Below the pieces are notes generated by a model, which was not told the DNA's origin, did no database searches, and saw only the letters and a list, made by a program, of their open reading frames with translations. This document shows, piece after piece, positions 1 to 7,980 of a DNA stretch of 64,000 nt. Numbering within the stretch: the first letter of the stretch is position 1; the number at the start of each line of letters is the position of its first letter. The position numbers and the translations under genes were made by a program. The stretch is taken from the NCBI GenBank assembly GCA_965198895.1, contig OZ240676.1, positions 434,001 to 498,000 on the forward strand, in the 5' to 3' direction. This DNA comes from LMUY01 sp965198895. GTDB lineage: Bacteria > Pseudomonadota > Alphaproteobacteria > Acetobacterales > Acetobacteraceae.

Positions 1-642
1 ATCGAACGGCACCGGCAGGTCGAAAACCAGACCGCGCTGCTGCGCGAGAAGGACATCCTGATGCAGGAAGTCCATCATCGCATCAAGAACAGTCTGCAAC
101 TCGTTCAAACCATGCTTCATCTGCAAGCGCGCTCGGTGACCGACGATGGCGAAAAATCCCGGCTGAACGATGCAGCCGCTCGGATCCTGTCGATCGCTGC
201 AGTGCATGAACGTCTGTATAAAGAGGGCGCGATCGAACGGGTCGATGTCGCGTCCTACCTCACCGGCTTGCTCACCAACATCTGCACGTCGATCGGCGGT
301 ACCGTGCCGCCCTCCGTCGACGTCGAGCCGATGCTCCTCTCGCCGGAACACGTCACGCCGATCGGGTTGATCGCCGTCGAATTGGTGACGAATGCGCTCA
401 AATATGGCGTCCCGCCGATCCGGGTCTCGGTCCGGCGAACCGAGACAGGGGTGGAGATCGTCGTGCGCGACAACGGCACCGGCTTCGCCGACGGCTACGA
501 GGCCAGGACGACGGCGAGCCTCGGAATGCGATTGATCGGCGCGATGGCGAGGACGCCGAACGCCGTCACGATCGATCGTTCAGAGCCGACAACTTGCGTA
601 CGGGTTCAAATCACCTTCTCGGCACCCCGATCCGGCGCCTAG
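1..642 (+). CDS. HWE/HisKA_2 sensor histidine kinase, C-terminal part (5' end outside window)
   Basis: The frame is open from the first base, so the gene begins upstream of the window. What remains is the transmitter of a sensor histidine kinase. The phosphoacceptor box EVHHRIKN carries its His at 76-78, followed by the HisKA_2 dimerisation helices. A HATPase domain follows, with an N box (ELVTNALKYG), a G box (RDNGTGF) and a GLGMRL-like stretch. This family is typical of alphaproteobacteria, where many members feed response regulators of the PhyR type. The sensory input domain is not visible, so the signal is unknown. No response regulator gene is adjacent inside the window. An internal ATG at 61 is not a believable start because it would remove the helix preceding the H box. 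Confidence 0.9.
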   Translation: MERHRQVENQTALLREKDILMQEVHHRIKNSLQLVQTMLHLQARSVTDDGEKSRLNDAAARILSIAAVHERLYKEGAIERVDVASYLTGLLTNICTSIGGTVPPSVDVEPMLLSPEHVTPIGLIAVELVTNALKYGVPPIRVSVRRTETGVEIVVRDNGTGFADGYEARTTASLGMRLIGAMARTPNAVTIDRSEPTTCVRVQITFSAPRSGA

Positions 643-773
643 GGTAGGACGTTACGGATCCGGCAGGCGGCTTCGTCCGGACGATTCGATCCAACGAGGA
701 CGAGCCGGCGGCGGACGTCCGCTCCCACGCGACATCGAAGCCAACGATGGAAGCGCGATTTAGTAACGTTGTC

Positions 774-804
774 TTGACCCTTCTTTACCGTTAATGATGG
801 TAAT
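774..804 (+). promoter_or_regulatory. possible sigma-70 type promoter for the polyprenyl-phosphate sugar transferase
   Basis: TTGACC at 774-779 is a good -35 box. The best -10 candidate, GGTAAT at 799-804, is weak and needs a 19-base spacer. The surrounding 120 bases are clearly more AT-rich than the flanking genes. This is a pattern match only. Confidence 0.25.
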
Positions 805-813
805 CGAGACAGA

Positions 814-840
814 GGTTGCGAATTGGGGGCAACCATTTTT
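814..840 (+). terminator. hairpin plus T run in the leader of the sugar transferase gene (terminator or attenuator)
   Basis: GGTTGC at 814-819 pairs with GCAACC at 829-834 across a 9-base loop and is followed by ATTTTT (835-840). It sits between the candidate promoter and the start codon at 870. A transcript reaching the gene from that promoter would therefore have to read through it. The stem is only 6 bp, so it may be weak. Confidence 0.35.
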
Positions 841-869
841 GACGTCCCGTCTCAGCATATGCGAATTCA

Positions 870-2420
870 TTGAGTAGGTGCGGCCAAATTGGAGCTAAAC
901 CGTTGTTAAACAGCCCGTGGGAGCATTCACAGTCTCGCGTGAGGACTGCCTCGGCAGACTTGCGTAGCGGGAGTGCTCGATTGCTCGCGGCTTCGGTGCC
1001 GCAGGGTCGCACATTATCGATCCCGGTGCTGTCTGGGCTTTGCCGTGCAGCCGACATCCTGATCATGGCGATCGCATCGCTCTGCATCGGTCTCGGTCTG
1101 CGCCGGATGAGCGGCACCCCGATGTGGGGCGAGTTCATCGTGGTCAGCACGATTGCAATCACCGTCTGCCGAGTCGTGTCCGAGCGTATGAAGGTCTACC
1201 GACTGGCCACGTTGCTCGATCCATTCACGCACCTCGCCGAGTTGGCGACCGGGGTCAGCGCGGGCGTCCTCGCCTGCATGGTGACCCTCGTTCTGTTGCA
1301 TCATCATACGCCGGACCTGCCCTACCTCGTCACCCAGCCGTTCGCCTGGGGCCTCGGTACCGGAGCAACGCTGCTCGCATTTCGATCGATCCTGGCGTCG
1401 CGGCTGCAGGCGCACGATCGCGCCGGCCGGTTGACGACCCGGGTGGCCGTTATCGGGGCCACTGCCGCCAGCCTGAAGTTCATCAAAGATACCGCCGGCG
1501 ATCCCGCGACGACCATCGTGGGAATATACGACGACCGCACCACCCGCCTGCCCGACTACGTGAGCCGGGAGTGGCTGCGCGGCAGCATCGACGACCTGTT
1601 GACCTTGACCAAGACGGCCTCGATCGATGCCATCGTGATCGCCCTCCCGCTCAGCGCGACCGACCGCATCGCCGCCATCCGCGAACGCCTGTCCGGCATC
1701 GCCGCCGATATTTTCCTGACGACCGACGTGCCGGCCCTGTCCTATGCCGGCGCCCAACTCATGCTGCTGGGATCGAGCACCGTGCTCTTGGTCTCCTCCC
1801 GGCCGCTCAAGGACTGGCCGGCTTTCAAGAAGGCCTGCTTCGACCGCGTCGCGGGCGCGCTGTTCCTGTTGGAGGCATTACCGATAATCCTGGTCATCGC
1901 CGTACTCGTGAAATTCGAGTCGCGCGGGCCGGTCCTGTTCCGCCAGGATCGGGAGGGGCTGAACGGGACGCCGTTCACCATGCTCAAGTTCCGCACCATG
2001 TATTGCCGTGACGCAAACGACGAGTTCATCCAGGCGACGGCAAACGACCGCCGCGTCACCCGGCTCGGCTACTGGCTTAGGCGCTTCAGTCTCGATGAGC
2101 TACCGCAGCTCTGGAACGTCCTGCGCGGCGACATGTCGCTGGTTGGGCCGCGCCCGCATCTAGCGACGACGCTCGCCGGCAAACGAATGTTCCGCGACGT
2201 GCCCCATTACCAGGCACGCCACCGCATGAAGCCGGGTCTGACTGGCTGGGCGCAGGTGCAGGGACTGCGGGGCGAGACGCGCACCGAACGGGAAATCGTC
2301 GAGCGGGTAGCCCAAGACCTGTACTACATCGATAATTGGTCGCTCGGCCTCGACCTGAGGATCATCGCCCGGACGCTGCTGCGCGAGATTTTCATAAGCA
2401 GCAGCGGCAAGGCCTACTGA
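870..2420 (+). CDS. undecaprenyl-phosphate sugar-1-phosphate transferase (exopolysaccharide priming enzyme)
   Basis: This is a 516-residue polyprenyl glycosylphosphotransferase of the WcaJ/GumD/PssY type. It would transfer a hexose-1-phosphate from a nucleotide sugar to undecaprenyl phosphate at the inner membrane, the first step of exopolysaccharide repeat-unit assembly. Several hydrophobic segments lie at about residues 45-150. A Rossmann-like CoA_binding_3 region follows at about 160-300. The C-terminal bacterial sugar-transferase domain holds LKFRTM (372-377), VGPRPH (425-430) and the KPGLTGWAQV stretch. The start is TTG at 870; a downstream start is possible because the first 40 residues are poorly structured. 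The gene stands alone here. Other surface-sugar genes lie at 9353-11912, but no polymerase or flippase is in the window. The exact sugar cannot be read from sequence. Confidence 0.9.
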   Translation: MSRCGQIGAKPLLNSPWEHSQSRVRTASADLRSGSARLLAASVPQGRTLSIPVLSGLCRAADILIMAIASLCIGLGLRRMSGTPMWGEFIVVSTIAITVCRVVSERMKVYRLATLLDPFTHLAELATGVSAGVLACMVTLVLLHHHTPDLPYLVTQPFAWGLGTGATLLAFRSILASRLQAHDRAGRLTTRVAVIGATAASLKFIKDTAGDPATTIVGIYDDRTTRLPDYVSREWLRGSIDDLLTLTKTASIDAIVIALPLSATDRIAAIRERLSGIAADIFLTTDVPALSYAGAQLMLLGSSTVLLVSSRPLKDWPAFKKACFDRVAGALFLLEALPIILVIAVLVKFESRGPVLFRQDREGLNGTPFTMLKFRTMYCRDANDEFIQATANDRRVTRLGYWLRRFSLDELPQLWNVLRGDMSLVGPRPHLATTLAGKRMFRDVPHYQARHRMKPGLTGWAQVQGLRGETRTEREIVERVAQDLYYIDNWSLGLDLRIIARTLLREIFISSSGKAY

Positions 2421-2426
2421 TAGTAC

Positions 2427-2501
2427 GGTGCGTTGCCAAAGCGCAACCCAACCTACTGTTTAGGCCTAGCCGTAGGGTGAGGTGCGCTTTGGCACCCCAC
2501 C
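2427..2501. repeat. long imperfect inverted repeat downstream of the sugar transferase
   Basis: Arms at 2427-2456 and 2472-2501 match at 24 of 30 positions around a 15-base loop; the core CCAAAGCGCA is perfect. The GTAGGGTG beginning of the right arm recurs in the palindrome at 56886. It lies between two convergent genes and could act as a bidirectional terminator or be a REP-type element. Confidence 0.7.
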
Positions 2502-2517
2502 ACAGAGGATCGCCGCG

Positions 2518-3951
2518 TTAGTAACCAGGCGGCGGCATGAACGCTCGCCAACTCCGTTCCAGCATGCCCGCCACCGCGATCGTCGTTCGGTCGCCATAGA
2601 GCGGCCCGGCGATCTGCACGCCATACGGCAGCCCGCCCGGCGTCAGCCCCAGCGGCGCCACGCTGGCCGGCAGGTGATAGCCGCAGGTGATGCCCGCCCA
2701 GAACAGCAGATCGTTGTAGGACACGTCCTGCCCGCCCACGACGAGCCGCCGGTCCGCCACTTCGCCCTCCGTCATATGCGGCCAGGTCGGGGCTCCCAGT
2801 ACCGGGCACAGCAGAACGTCCCAATCCTGGAAGAACGCGCCCCAGGCCCGGCGCACCCGGTGCCGCTGTTCGTTCAGGCCGAGCCACTCGGCGTGGGTCA
2901 TGTCGACACTGCTCAGCATCACCGCGTTGGCGCTGCGGTCATCCTTGCCCAAGCCGCGTACTTTGGCGCGAACACGCTCCCGGTCCGCCTCCGTCGCGCG
3001 TCCGCTGAGAGCGGCGAACAGCAGCTTCAGGTACAGGGTGTAGGCGGCCTCGACGTCGAAGGCTGGGCGAGCGGACCGGCTCACCACGGCCCCTTCCCGC
3101 TCGAGCGAATCGGCCAGTTCCAGCAGGGAGGCGGTGATCGCCGGGTCGGTGATCTGGCCCGCCTGCTCCGCCCAAACCGCCACCCGTAAGCCGCGCAGCC
3201 CGGGCACGCGCGGGTCCGGCAGGTGGAAGCGCATCGCCGTCTCCGCCTCGTCCGGCCCGGCGACCACGTCCAGCGCCAGCCGCAGATCGTCGGCCGAGCG
3301 CGCCAGCGGGCCAATGACGGAGATGTCGGTGCCGGCCGCATTCTCGGCCAGCGCGTGGCCATACAACGGCAGCAGCGCATGGGTCGGCTTGTGGCCGAAG
3401 GTGCCGCAGGCATGGGCGGGCTGGCGGACGGAGCCGCCGATGTCGCTGCCCAACTCGAGGCCGGTCAGCCCCGCCGCGATCGCCGCCGCTGCGCCGCCGG
3501 AGGAGCCGCCCGGCGAGGTGCCGAGGTCCCACGGATTGTTGGTGCGGCCGTAATTGGCATTAAAGCTTTGCCATTCGCCCAGCCGGATCGGCACGTTGGT
3601 CTTGCCGAAGATCACCGCACCGGCATCCAGCAGCCGGTCCACGGCGAGCGCATTCTTCTCCGCCAGTTTGCCGTGATACTCCGGAATCCCCCAACTGGTG
3701 GGCAGCCCGGCGACGTTGAAGCTTTCCTTCACCGTCATCGGCACGCCGTGCAGCGGCCCGGTGAGGGTGCCGCTGTCCAGGGCCCGCGCCCGGGTGCGGG
3801 CCCGCTCGAAGTCACGCACTACCACGGCGTTCACCGCACCGTCATAGCGTTCGACGCGCCCGATGTAATGGTCCAGCAGCTCGAGGCAGCCGATCTGCCG
3901 CGCCCGCACGGCCGCGGCGAGGAAGGAGGCAGGGGCGAAGGAAAGCTCCAT
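2518..3951 (-). CDS. amidase signature family hydrolase
   Basis: This 477-residue amidase has the full signature triad: Lys75 (in PMTVKES), the cis-Ser150 in GGSSGG and the nucleophile Ser174 in GSDIGGSVR. It hydrolyses an amide bond; the substrate cannot be told from sequence. The length is normal for the family. It is the last gene of a minus-strand trio: its ATG (3951) lies 6 bases after the SDR stop, and the SDR follows the thioesterase by 10 bases. That suggests cotranscription from the divergent region near 5200-5245. GatA of the glutamyl-tRNA amidotransferase is unlikely because no gatB or gatC is nearby. Confidence 0.9.
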   Translation of the reverse strand: MELSFAPASFLAAAVRARQIGCLELLDHYIGRVERYDGAVNAVVVRDFERARTRARALDSGTLTGPLHGVPMTVKESFNVAGLPTSWGIPEYHGKLAEKNALAVDRLLDAGAVIFGKTNVPIRLGEWQSFNANYGRTNNPWDLGTSPGGSSGGAAAAIAAGLTGLELGSDIGGSVRQPAHACGTFGHKPTHALLPLYGHALAENAAGTDISVIGPLARSADDLRLALDVVAGPDEAETAMRFHLPDPRVPGLRGLRVAVWAEQAGQITDPAITASLLELADSLEREGAVVSRSARPAFDVEAAYTLYLKLLFAALSGRATEADRERVRAKVRGLGKDDRSANAVMLSSVDMTHAEWLGLNEQRHRVRRAWGAFFQDWDVLLCPVLGAPTWPHMTEGEVADRRLVVGGQDVSYNDLLFWAGITCGYHLPASVAPLGLTPGGLPYGVQIAGPLYGDRTTIAVAGMLERSWRAFMPPPGY

Positions 3952-3957
3952 GTCGGC

Positions 3958-4740
3958 CTATCCCATCATCGAGTTGAACGCACCGCCGTCGAGCAGCAGG
4001 TTCTGCCCGACGATGAAGCCGGAGGACGCGGCGCACAAGAACACGCAGGCGTCGCCGAACTCCGCCGGGTCGCCGGGCCGTCCGGTGGGGGTGGTGGACA
4101 TGCGCGCCGCGATCTCCTCCTCCACCGTGCGGCCGGACTTGCTGGCGCCCGCGGCGGCGGTGGTGCGCAGGCGGTCGGTCAGGAACGGGCCCGGCAGCAG
4201 GCTGTTGATCGTCACGTTATGCCGCGCCACCTGCCGCGCCAGCCCGGCCACGAACCCGGTGAGCCCGGCGCGCGCGCCGTTGCTCATGCCAAGGGTTGCG
4301 ATCGGCGACTTCACCGAGCCGGAGGTGATGTTGACGATGCGGCCGAACTTGCGGCCGATCATGCCGTCCACCGTCGCCTTGATCAGGAAGATCGGCGTCA
4401 GCATGTTGGCGTCGAGCGCACGGATCCAATCGTCGCGCTCCCAGTCGCGGAAGTCGCCGGGGGGCGGCCCACCGGCATTGTTGACCAGGATATCCGGCGA
4501 CGGGCACGCCGCCAGCGCCGCCGCACGGCCGGCCTCGGTGGTGATGTCGCCGGCAACCGTCGTGACGGTGGCACCGGTGGCGGCGCGGATGTCCTGCGCC
4601 GTTTGCTCCAGCGCCTCGGCGCCGCGGGCGGTGATGGTGACGCTCACGCCCTCGCGGGCCAGCGCCATGGCACAGGCGCGGCCCAGCCCCTTGCTCGCGG
4701 CACAAACCAGGGCGGTGCGGCCTTGCAGTCCGGTGTCCAT
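3958..4740 (-). CDS. SDR family oxidoreductase with atypical active site
   Basis: This is a 260-residue short-chain dehydrogenase/reductase. The N-terminal nucleotide-binding loop reads AASKGLG, NNAG is at 87-90, and the PGP segment after the active site is present, so the Rossmann fold is intact. The catalytic YxxxK motif is replaced by Ser153-Asn-Gly-Ala-Arg157, although Ser140 is retained. This Tyr-less variant recurs in a clade usually annotated as 3-oxoacyl-ACP reductase. Whether it is catalytically active is unclear. The gene sits 10 bases after the thioesterase and 6 bases before the amidase, so the three probably act together on an acyl or amide substrate. Confidence 0.88.
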   Translation of the reverse strand: MDTGLQGRTALVCAASKGLGRACAMALAREGVSVTITARGAEALEQTAQDIRAATGATVTTVAGDITTEAGRAAALAACPSPDILVNNAGGPPPGDFRDWERDDWIRALDANMLTPIFLIKATVDGMIGRKFGRIVNITSGSVKSPIATLGMSNGARAGLTGFVAGLARQVARHNVTINSLLPGPFLTDRLRTTAAAGASKSGRTVEEEIAARMSTTPTGRPGDPAEFGDACVFLCAASSGFIVGQNLLLDGGAFNSMMG

Positions 4741-4750
4741 GTCGATCTTC

Positions 4751-5197
4751 CTATCGTTCTAGAGTGGCCAGCATAGTGCGGATCGCGTCCGGCACCGGCA
4801 TGGGTCGGCGGGTGGCGCGGTCGACATGCACGTGGACGAAGTGCCCCTCCGCCGCCGCGCGGTCGTCATCGCTACGGAACACGGCGAGTTCGTAGCGTAC
4901 CGAACTGGATCCGATCCGGCCGACCCGCAACCCGACGGTGACCAACTCGGGAAATGCGACCTCGCCAAAGAAACGGCAGCCGGTTTCGGCCACCATCCAC
5001 ATGGGTCCGTCGAGCAGGCCGATCAGGTGGCGCTCGGCCAGCCAGCCCGTCACGGCGGTGTCGAAATACGAGTAGTAGGTGACGTTGTTCACGTGGCCGA
5101 ATACGTCATTGTCCATCCAGCGGGTGCTGATAGGGCGGAAAGCACGGAAATCTTCGCGTCGGCCGATGGATGGACGCGGGTTCGCGGCACTTTGCAT
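4751..5197 (-). CDS. hotdog-fold acyl-CoA thioesterase (4HBT/YbgC type)
   Basis: A roughly 148-residue thioesterase. The N-terminal strand-helix motif RWMDNDVFGHVNN contains the catalytic Asp31 of the 4-hydroxybenzoyl-CoA thioesterase family, followed by the long hotdog helix. I chose ATG at 5197. A longer frame runs to 5257 but would overlap copC, which starts at 5245 on the other strand, and its extra residues do not resemble the family. It is the first gene of the thioesterase-SDR-amidase run. It likely cleaves a short-chain or aromatic acyl-CoA in the cytoplasm. Confidence 0.87.
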   Translation of the reverse strand: MQSAANPRPSIGRREDFRAFRPISTRWMDNDVFGHVNNVTYYSYFDTAVTGWLAERHLIGLLDGPMWMVAETGCRFFGEVAFPELVTVGLRVGRIGSSSVRYELAVFRSDDDRAAAEGHFVHVHVDRATRRPMPVPDAIRTMLATLER

Positions 5198-5244
5198 CAA
5201 ACGATCATGACACGTCTCACGGACGGCGCTAGACGCCCAACGCC

Positions 5245-5598
5245 ATGAAAACGGCAATCATTCTGTCGCTCTCGTTCGCTGCCCTTTGGGCGCTCCCGGC
5301 GCGCGCGCATGCCATCCTGATCGACAGCACGCCGGCCATCCACGGAAGCATTCCGGCCGGTCACGAGGCGATGATGCTGAAGTTCAATTCGCGCATCGAC
5401 CGCGAGCGCTCCCGCCTGACATTGATTACCCCCGACAACGCGCAGACCAAGCTGCCGATCGTGGACGACGGCCCGCCGGACATCATGACGACCGGCGCCG
5501 ACCTGAAGCCCGGCGACTACACCGTGCGCTGGCAGGTGCTGGCGGTGGACGGCCACATCACTCGCGGCGATGTCCCCTTCACGGTCGCCGCTCCCTAG
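5245..5598 (+). CDS. copC: periplasmic copper-binding protein CopC
   Basis: 117 residues. A Sec signal peptide (about 1-21, ending ARA) leaves His22 as the mature N-terminus. That is the hallmark Cu(II) ligand of CopC, and the partner ligands appear to be Asp102 and His104 in VDGHITRG. The beta-sandwich length is normal. The methionine-rich Cu(I) site of classical Pseudomonas CopC is not evident, so this looks like the Cu(II)-only type. The stop codon TAG directly abuts the GTG of copD, giving strict coupling. The 47-base gap to the divergent thioesterase operon must hold both promoters. Confidence 0.92.
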   Translation: MKTAIILSLSFAALWALPARAHAILIDSTPAIHGSIPAGHEAMMLKFNSRIDRERSRLTLITPDNAQTKLPIVDDGPPDIMTTGADLKPGDYTVRWQVLAVDGHITRGDVPFTVAAP

Positions 5599-7245
5599 GT
5601 GACGCTCCTCGTCGACCTGTTCGGCTACCTGGAGATCATCCTCCACGGCCTGGTGATCCTCAGCCAGTCGATGGCACTCGGCGGCACGCTGTTCCTGTTA
5701 CTCCTGGCACGTCCGCTCGCGGCGGAGCTGCCGTTCGGCTTCTCCATCGCCCGCCGCACGGCGGTGATCGCCGGCTGGGCGGCGCTTGCACTCGTCGTGT
5801 GTGAGGGCCTGACGCTGGGTCTGCAGGCATCGGTGCTCATGGACACGGTGGATTTGTCGTTGTTCGCGGTGCTGGGTGCGTCCTTCGCCATCGCCGGGCT
5901 GGTGAAATGCACCGCGGCGCTGCTGCTGGGCGGCTGCCTGCTGAGTCAGCGGAAAACCTCGGCCGCCTTGCTGCTGGCGCTCGGGGCAGTGGAGCTGGCG
6001 GCGGCCACGCTGTCCACCCACGCGGCGGCCCGCATGGAGTACAGCCTGCCGCTGCTGGGCGTGGAAGCGTTGCACCAACTGGGTGCGGCTATTTGGATCG
6101 GCGGCATCCCGTGCTTCATCATGGCACTGGCCCGGGTCAAGGATGGCTCCGCGTGGCGCCGGGTCGGGGCACGGTTCTCCCGCATGTCGATGGCCGGAGT
6201 CGCGTGTATCCTGCTGTCCGGCAGCGCCATGAGCGTCGCCTATATCGGCTCGTGGGACGCGGTGTACGGCACCGCTTACGGCGTCATGGTCACCGCCAAG
6301 GTGGCGATGTTCTGTGCCCTTCTGCTGCTCGGCCTTGGCAATTTCGTTACCACCGAGCGGCTGCGTTCCAACCCCGGGACGTCCGTGCTGCGGATGAAGC
6401 GGCTCGCCGAGGTGGAGATCGGCATCGGCATCTCGATCTTCTTCGCCGCTGCCTCGCTGACCTCGGTGCCGCCCGGCGTGGACCTGACGCAGGATCGTGC
6501 GACCTGGGCCGAGGTGGTTGAGCGCAACACGCCCGTCTGGCCTCGGATGACGTCGCCCGACCTGGACAAGCTGGCGCTGCTGCAGCTGCAATCCCAGTTG
6601 GACGCGCAAGCGGCGCAGCAGGCCAAGGAAGCGCCCCCGGCCTCCATCCCGGGGTCCGGCGAACTGCCGCCGCGCAACGCCGCCGACATCGCCTGGAGCG
6701 AGTACAACCACCACTGGGCCGGGCTGTTCGTGCTGCTAATGGGGGCACTGGCGCTGCTGAACCAGGCGGGGGTGCGCTGGGCGAAGCACTGGCCGTTGAC
6801 GCTGCTGGGACTGGCGATTTTCCTCGCCATCCGGTCGGACCCCGAGGTCTGGCCGATGGGCTATGTCGGCGTGCTCGAATCCCTGCGCGACGTGGAAGTT
6901 CTGCAGCACCGCCTGTTCGTGCTGCTGATCGTCGTGTTCGCCGGCTTCGAGTGGAGCGTGCGGACCGGGCGGCTGCAATCACCCAAGGCCGCGCTGGTCT
7001 TTCCCCTGCTGACGGCGGCCGGCGGCGCCCTGCTGCTGACCCACAGCCACGCGATCGCCAACGTGAAGGACCAGTTGCTGATCGAGCTGACCCACACTCC
7101 GCTCGCCCTGGCCGGGATCGGCGCCGGCTGGGCGCGCTGGCTGGAGTTGCGGCTGACCGGACGCGGCGCGCGGATCGCCGGGTGGGTGTGGCCGGTCGGC
7201 TTCCTGATCTGCGGTGCGGTGCTGATGATCTACCGCGAGGCCTGA
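5599..7245 (+). CDS. copD: CopD family inner-membrane copper transport protein, extended form
   Basis: A 548-residue polytopic membrane protein beginning with GTG immediately after the copC stop. The first 300 or so residues match CopD: repeated hydrophobic helices with conserved HGLVILSQS and LHQLGAAIWIGG segments, whose His residues are likely metal ligands. After a hydrophilic Ala/Gln/Pro-rich linker at about 335-360 there is a further block of membrane helices (about 370-545) with LTHSHAI and ELTHTPLA. The protein is thus nearly twice the usual CopD length. It probably moves copper between periplasm and cytoplasm with CopC as donor or acceptor. The last 16 bases overlap the convergent methyltransferase gene. 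Confidence 0.87.
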   Translation: MTLLVDLFGYLEIILHGLVILSQSMALGGTLFLLLLARPLAAELPFGFSIARRTAVIAGWAALALVVCEGLTLGLQASVLMDTVDLSLFAVLGASFAIAGLVKCTAALLLGGCLLSQRKTSAALLLALGAVELAAATLSTHAAARMEYSLPLLGVEALHQLGAAIWIGGIPCFIMALARVKDGSAWRRVGARFSRMSMAGVACILLSGSAMSVAYIGSWDAVYGTAYGVMVTAKVAMFCALLLLGLGNFVTTERLRSNPGTSVLRMKRLAEVEIGIGISIFFAAASLTSVPPGVDLTQDRATWAEVVERNTPVWPRMTSPDLDKLALLQLQSQLDAQAAQQAKEAPPASIPGSGELPPRNAADIAWSEYNHHWAGLFVLLMGALALLNQAGVRWAKHWPLTLLGLAIFLAIRSDPEVWPMGYVGVLESLRDVEVLQHRLFVLLIVVFAGFEWSVRTGRLQSPKAALVFPLLTAAGGALLLTHSHAIANVKDQLLIELTHTPLALAGIGAGWARWLELRLTGRGARIAGWVWPVGFLICGAVLMIYREA

Positions 7246-7895
7246 CGCCGGAACACGACGAGCGTGTTGTTCGCTGGCATCGCCTCGACGGATGGCGCTT
7301 CGAACCCGGCCACCGCAGCCAGCGCGGCGACCTCTTCCAGCACACGCAGGCCCCAAGCCGGATTGCGGGCGCGCAGATCGGCGTCGAACGCGGCGTTGCC
7401 GGGTCCCATGTCACGCCCGATGCGGCGGAACGGCCCATATAGAACCAGCAGGCCGCCGGGCCCGAGCAGCCTTGCCGCCCCATCCACCAGCCCATGGGTC
7501 GCGGCGATGGGAGCGATATGGATCATGTTGCTGCACAGCACGATTTCGGCGCGCGACACCGGCCAGGGCTGCACGGTGGCATCCAGGGCCAAGGCGGGGC
7601 GCACATTGGCCAACCCGGCCGCCCAGGCGTCGATGCTCGCCCGGCGGTCCGCATCCAGGTCGGTCGGCTGCCACTCCAAGCCCGGCAACGCGGCCGCAAA
7701 ATGGGCGACGTGCTCACCCGTTCCGCTCGCCACCTCCAGCACCAGGCCGTGGGGCGGCAGATGCGGCGTGAGGGCCTGCAGGATCGGGTCACGGTTGCGC
7801 CCCGCGGCGGGAGCGGACAGCTTGGCGTCGTTCGGAATGGGTCGGGTCCTTCCAGAAGCAGCATCGTCATGCCAAGCCTTGAGCCTGGTATCCAC
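7230..7895 (-). CDS. DUF938 class I SAM-dependent methyltransferase
   Basis: Up to 221 residues. The conserved start of the family, KLSAPAAGRNRDPI, is followed by the SAM-binding loop VLEVASGTGEH and an acidic strand end (TDLD). LYGPF and the usual DUF938 C-terminus are present. The substrate is unknown. The only standard in-frame start is GTG at 7895, which lies inside the dispersed repeat at 7863-7980. The first 13 or so residues are therefore encoded by repeat sequence. A Shine-Dalgarno-like GGAAGG sits 9 bases before an ATT codon that opens the conserved part, so the ancestral start may have been there. The gene converges on copD with a 16-base overlap. Confidence 0.82.
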   Translation of the reverse strand: MDTRLKAWHDDAASGRTRPIPNDAKLSAPAAGRNRDPILQALTPHLPPHGLVLEVASGTGEHVAHFAAALPGLEWQPTDLDADRRASIDAWAAGLANVRPALALDATVQPWPVSRAEIVLCSNMIHIAPIAATHGLVDGAARLLGPGGLLVLYGPFRRIGRDMGPGNAAFDADLRARNPAWGLRVLEEVAALAAVAGFEAPSVEAMPANNTLVVFRRQASR

Positions 7896-7980
7896 GGGGT
7901 CGGGCTGATGAGGTCAAAGCAGTTCGTGGCACCAGCCGTTGCGCAGGGGAAGACCGGTGTCTGCGGACTGGCATGACGAT
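7863..7980 (-). repeat. dispersed MITE-like repeat, copy A (shortened, reverse orientation)
   Basis: A 118-base element bounded by a perfect 12-base inverted repeat, ATCGTCATGCCA at 7863-7874 and its complement at 7969-7980. Read on the minus strand it shares the CCGCAGACACCGG block and the GTGGATACCAGG end with copies at 18187 and 51248. It lacks the inner part of one terminal repeat. The ATG of the next gene (7973) lies in its outer repeat, and the GTG of the preceding minus-strand gene (7895) lies inside it. Confidence 0.8.

Noticed and set aside
3223..4776. An open frame of about 517 codons on the plus strand opposite the amidase and SDR
   Set aside because: Low-complexity Arg/Gly-rich translation opposite two genes with complete catalytic motifs.
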